Position numbers and translations under genes: made by a program
Assembly (NCBI RefSeq): GCF_030815485.1
Contig: NZ_JAUSWV010000002.1
Location: forward strand, 3,348,001-3,412,000
Direction of reading: 5' to 3'
Source: Streptomyces rishiriensis
GTDB lineage: Bacteria; Actinomycetota; Actinomycetes; Streptomycetales; Streptomycetaceae
Length of the DNA stretch: 64,000 nucleotides
Shown here: positions 63,912 through 64,000 of the stretch, piece by piece
Position numbering within the stretch: the first letter of the stretch is position 1
How the letters are laid out: every line of letters starts with the position of its first letter
Notes under the pieces: generated by a model
The model's database searches: none
What the model was told of the DNA's origin: nothing
What the model saw: the letters and a program-made list of their open reading frames with translations, nothing else

Positions 63912-64000
63912 ATGGCGACACCCGCGGCGGCGGGGGCTCCCGGGGCCCCCGCCCCTCCTCGCTCGCGCAAGAGTGTGACCGGCACCCGGAGGACCGTGGC
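63912..64000 (+). CDS. N-terminus of the partner ABC permease (truncated by window end)
   Basis: Begins with ATG 7 nt after the binding-protein stop. The 29 visible residues are an Ala/Pro-rich then basic cytoplasmic leader (PPRSRKSVTGTRRTV), as often found before the first helix of MalF-type permeases. The rest is outside the window, so the call depends on context. Confidence 0.55.
   Translation, partial: MATPAAAGAPGAPAPPRSRKSVTGTRRTV

Overview
The window looks like a high-GC actinomycete chromosome, almost certainly Streptomyces. Codon third positions are strongly G/C, GTG and TTG starts are common, and ORFs run long on both strands. The order murA / hup / malic enzyme / HelD / sigma-anti-sigma / nnaR-narK / ssrA-smpB-ctpA-ftsX-ftsE / prfB / pkaB-pkaA matches what I remember of the S. 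coelicolor SCO2930-SCO2980 stretch. That comparison is from memory; no search was run.

Layout. 1-5.1 kb: a truncated PDZ/Lon-like (YlbL-type) protease, an IclR regulator, an SF2 helicase and an MFS exporter. 5.1-6.5 kb: tRNA-Cys(GCA) followed by a short low-GC patch (hand count 50% GC over 5401-5640) with one small secreted protein, then a second small secreted protein. 6.5-11.5 kb: an alpha/beta hydrolase, a secreted LTD+EEP nuclease (ExeM/NucH type) and a duplicated SUKH-4 protein. 11.7-16.9 kb: a translationally coupled molybdenum-hydroxylase operon (FAD, 2Fe-2S and Mo subunits plus a small membrane protein). Its 2Fe-2S subunit carries a disordered N-terminal extension of about 398 residues. 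17.1-22.1 kb: a CUT1 sugar ABC transporter with a GH20 hexosaminidase, preceded by a good match to a DasR (dre) box, so probably chitooligosaccharide use. 22.1-27 kb: DUF3039, YqgE, murA, hup and malic enzyme. 27.4-31.2 kb: HelD-type helicase, then a SigU/RsuA-like ECF sigma and anti-sigma pair. 31.5-35 kb: a CGNR regulator, the HemD-like regulator NnaR and the nitrate transporter NarK with a GlnR-like box. 35.2-40.6 kb: an envelope polysaccharide cluster (acyltransferase, deacetylase-GT2 fusion, PAS-rich membrane protein). 41.0-47.6 kb: a LacI-controlled ABC/GH31 alpha-xyloside operon with two perfect palindromic operators. 48-52.1 kb: ssrA, smpB, ctpA, ftsX, ftsE. 52.3-53.5 kb: a zinc-ribbon membrane protein and a sortase-type LAETG surface protein with 40 perfect Gly-Thr-Thr repeats. 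53.7-62.2 kb: prfB, the Ser/Thr kinases pkaB and pkaA (pkaA is frameshifted here), and an FHA-FtsK-like ATPase. 62.5-64 kb: a sugar-binding lipoprotein and the start of its permease.

How the parts fit. Several carbon-scavenging modules (GH20/ABC, GH31/ABC, the right-end ABC) sit beside nitrogen control (NnaR/NarK) and a conserved envelope, division and translation-quality core. The least ordinary features are the GTT-repeat LAETG protein, the 2Fe-2S subunit with its long extension together with a Mo subunit lacking the usual catalytic Glu, the frameshift in pkaA, a degenerate copy of the murA 3' end, a 33-bp perfect hairpin, and the low-GC patch beside tRNA-Cys. I saw no CRISPR array, transposase, phage gene or biosynthetic megasynthase.
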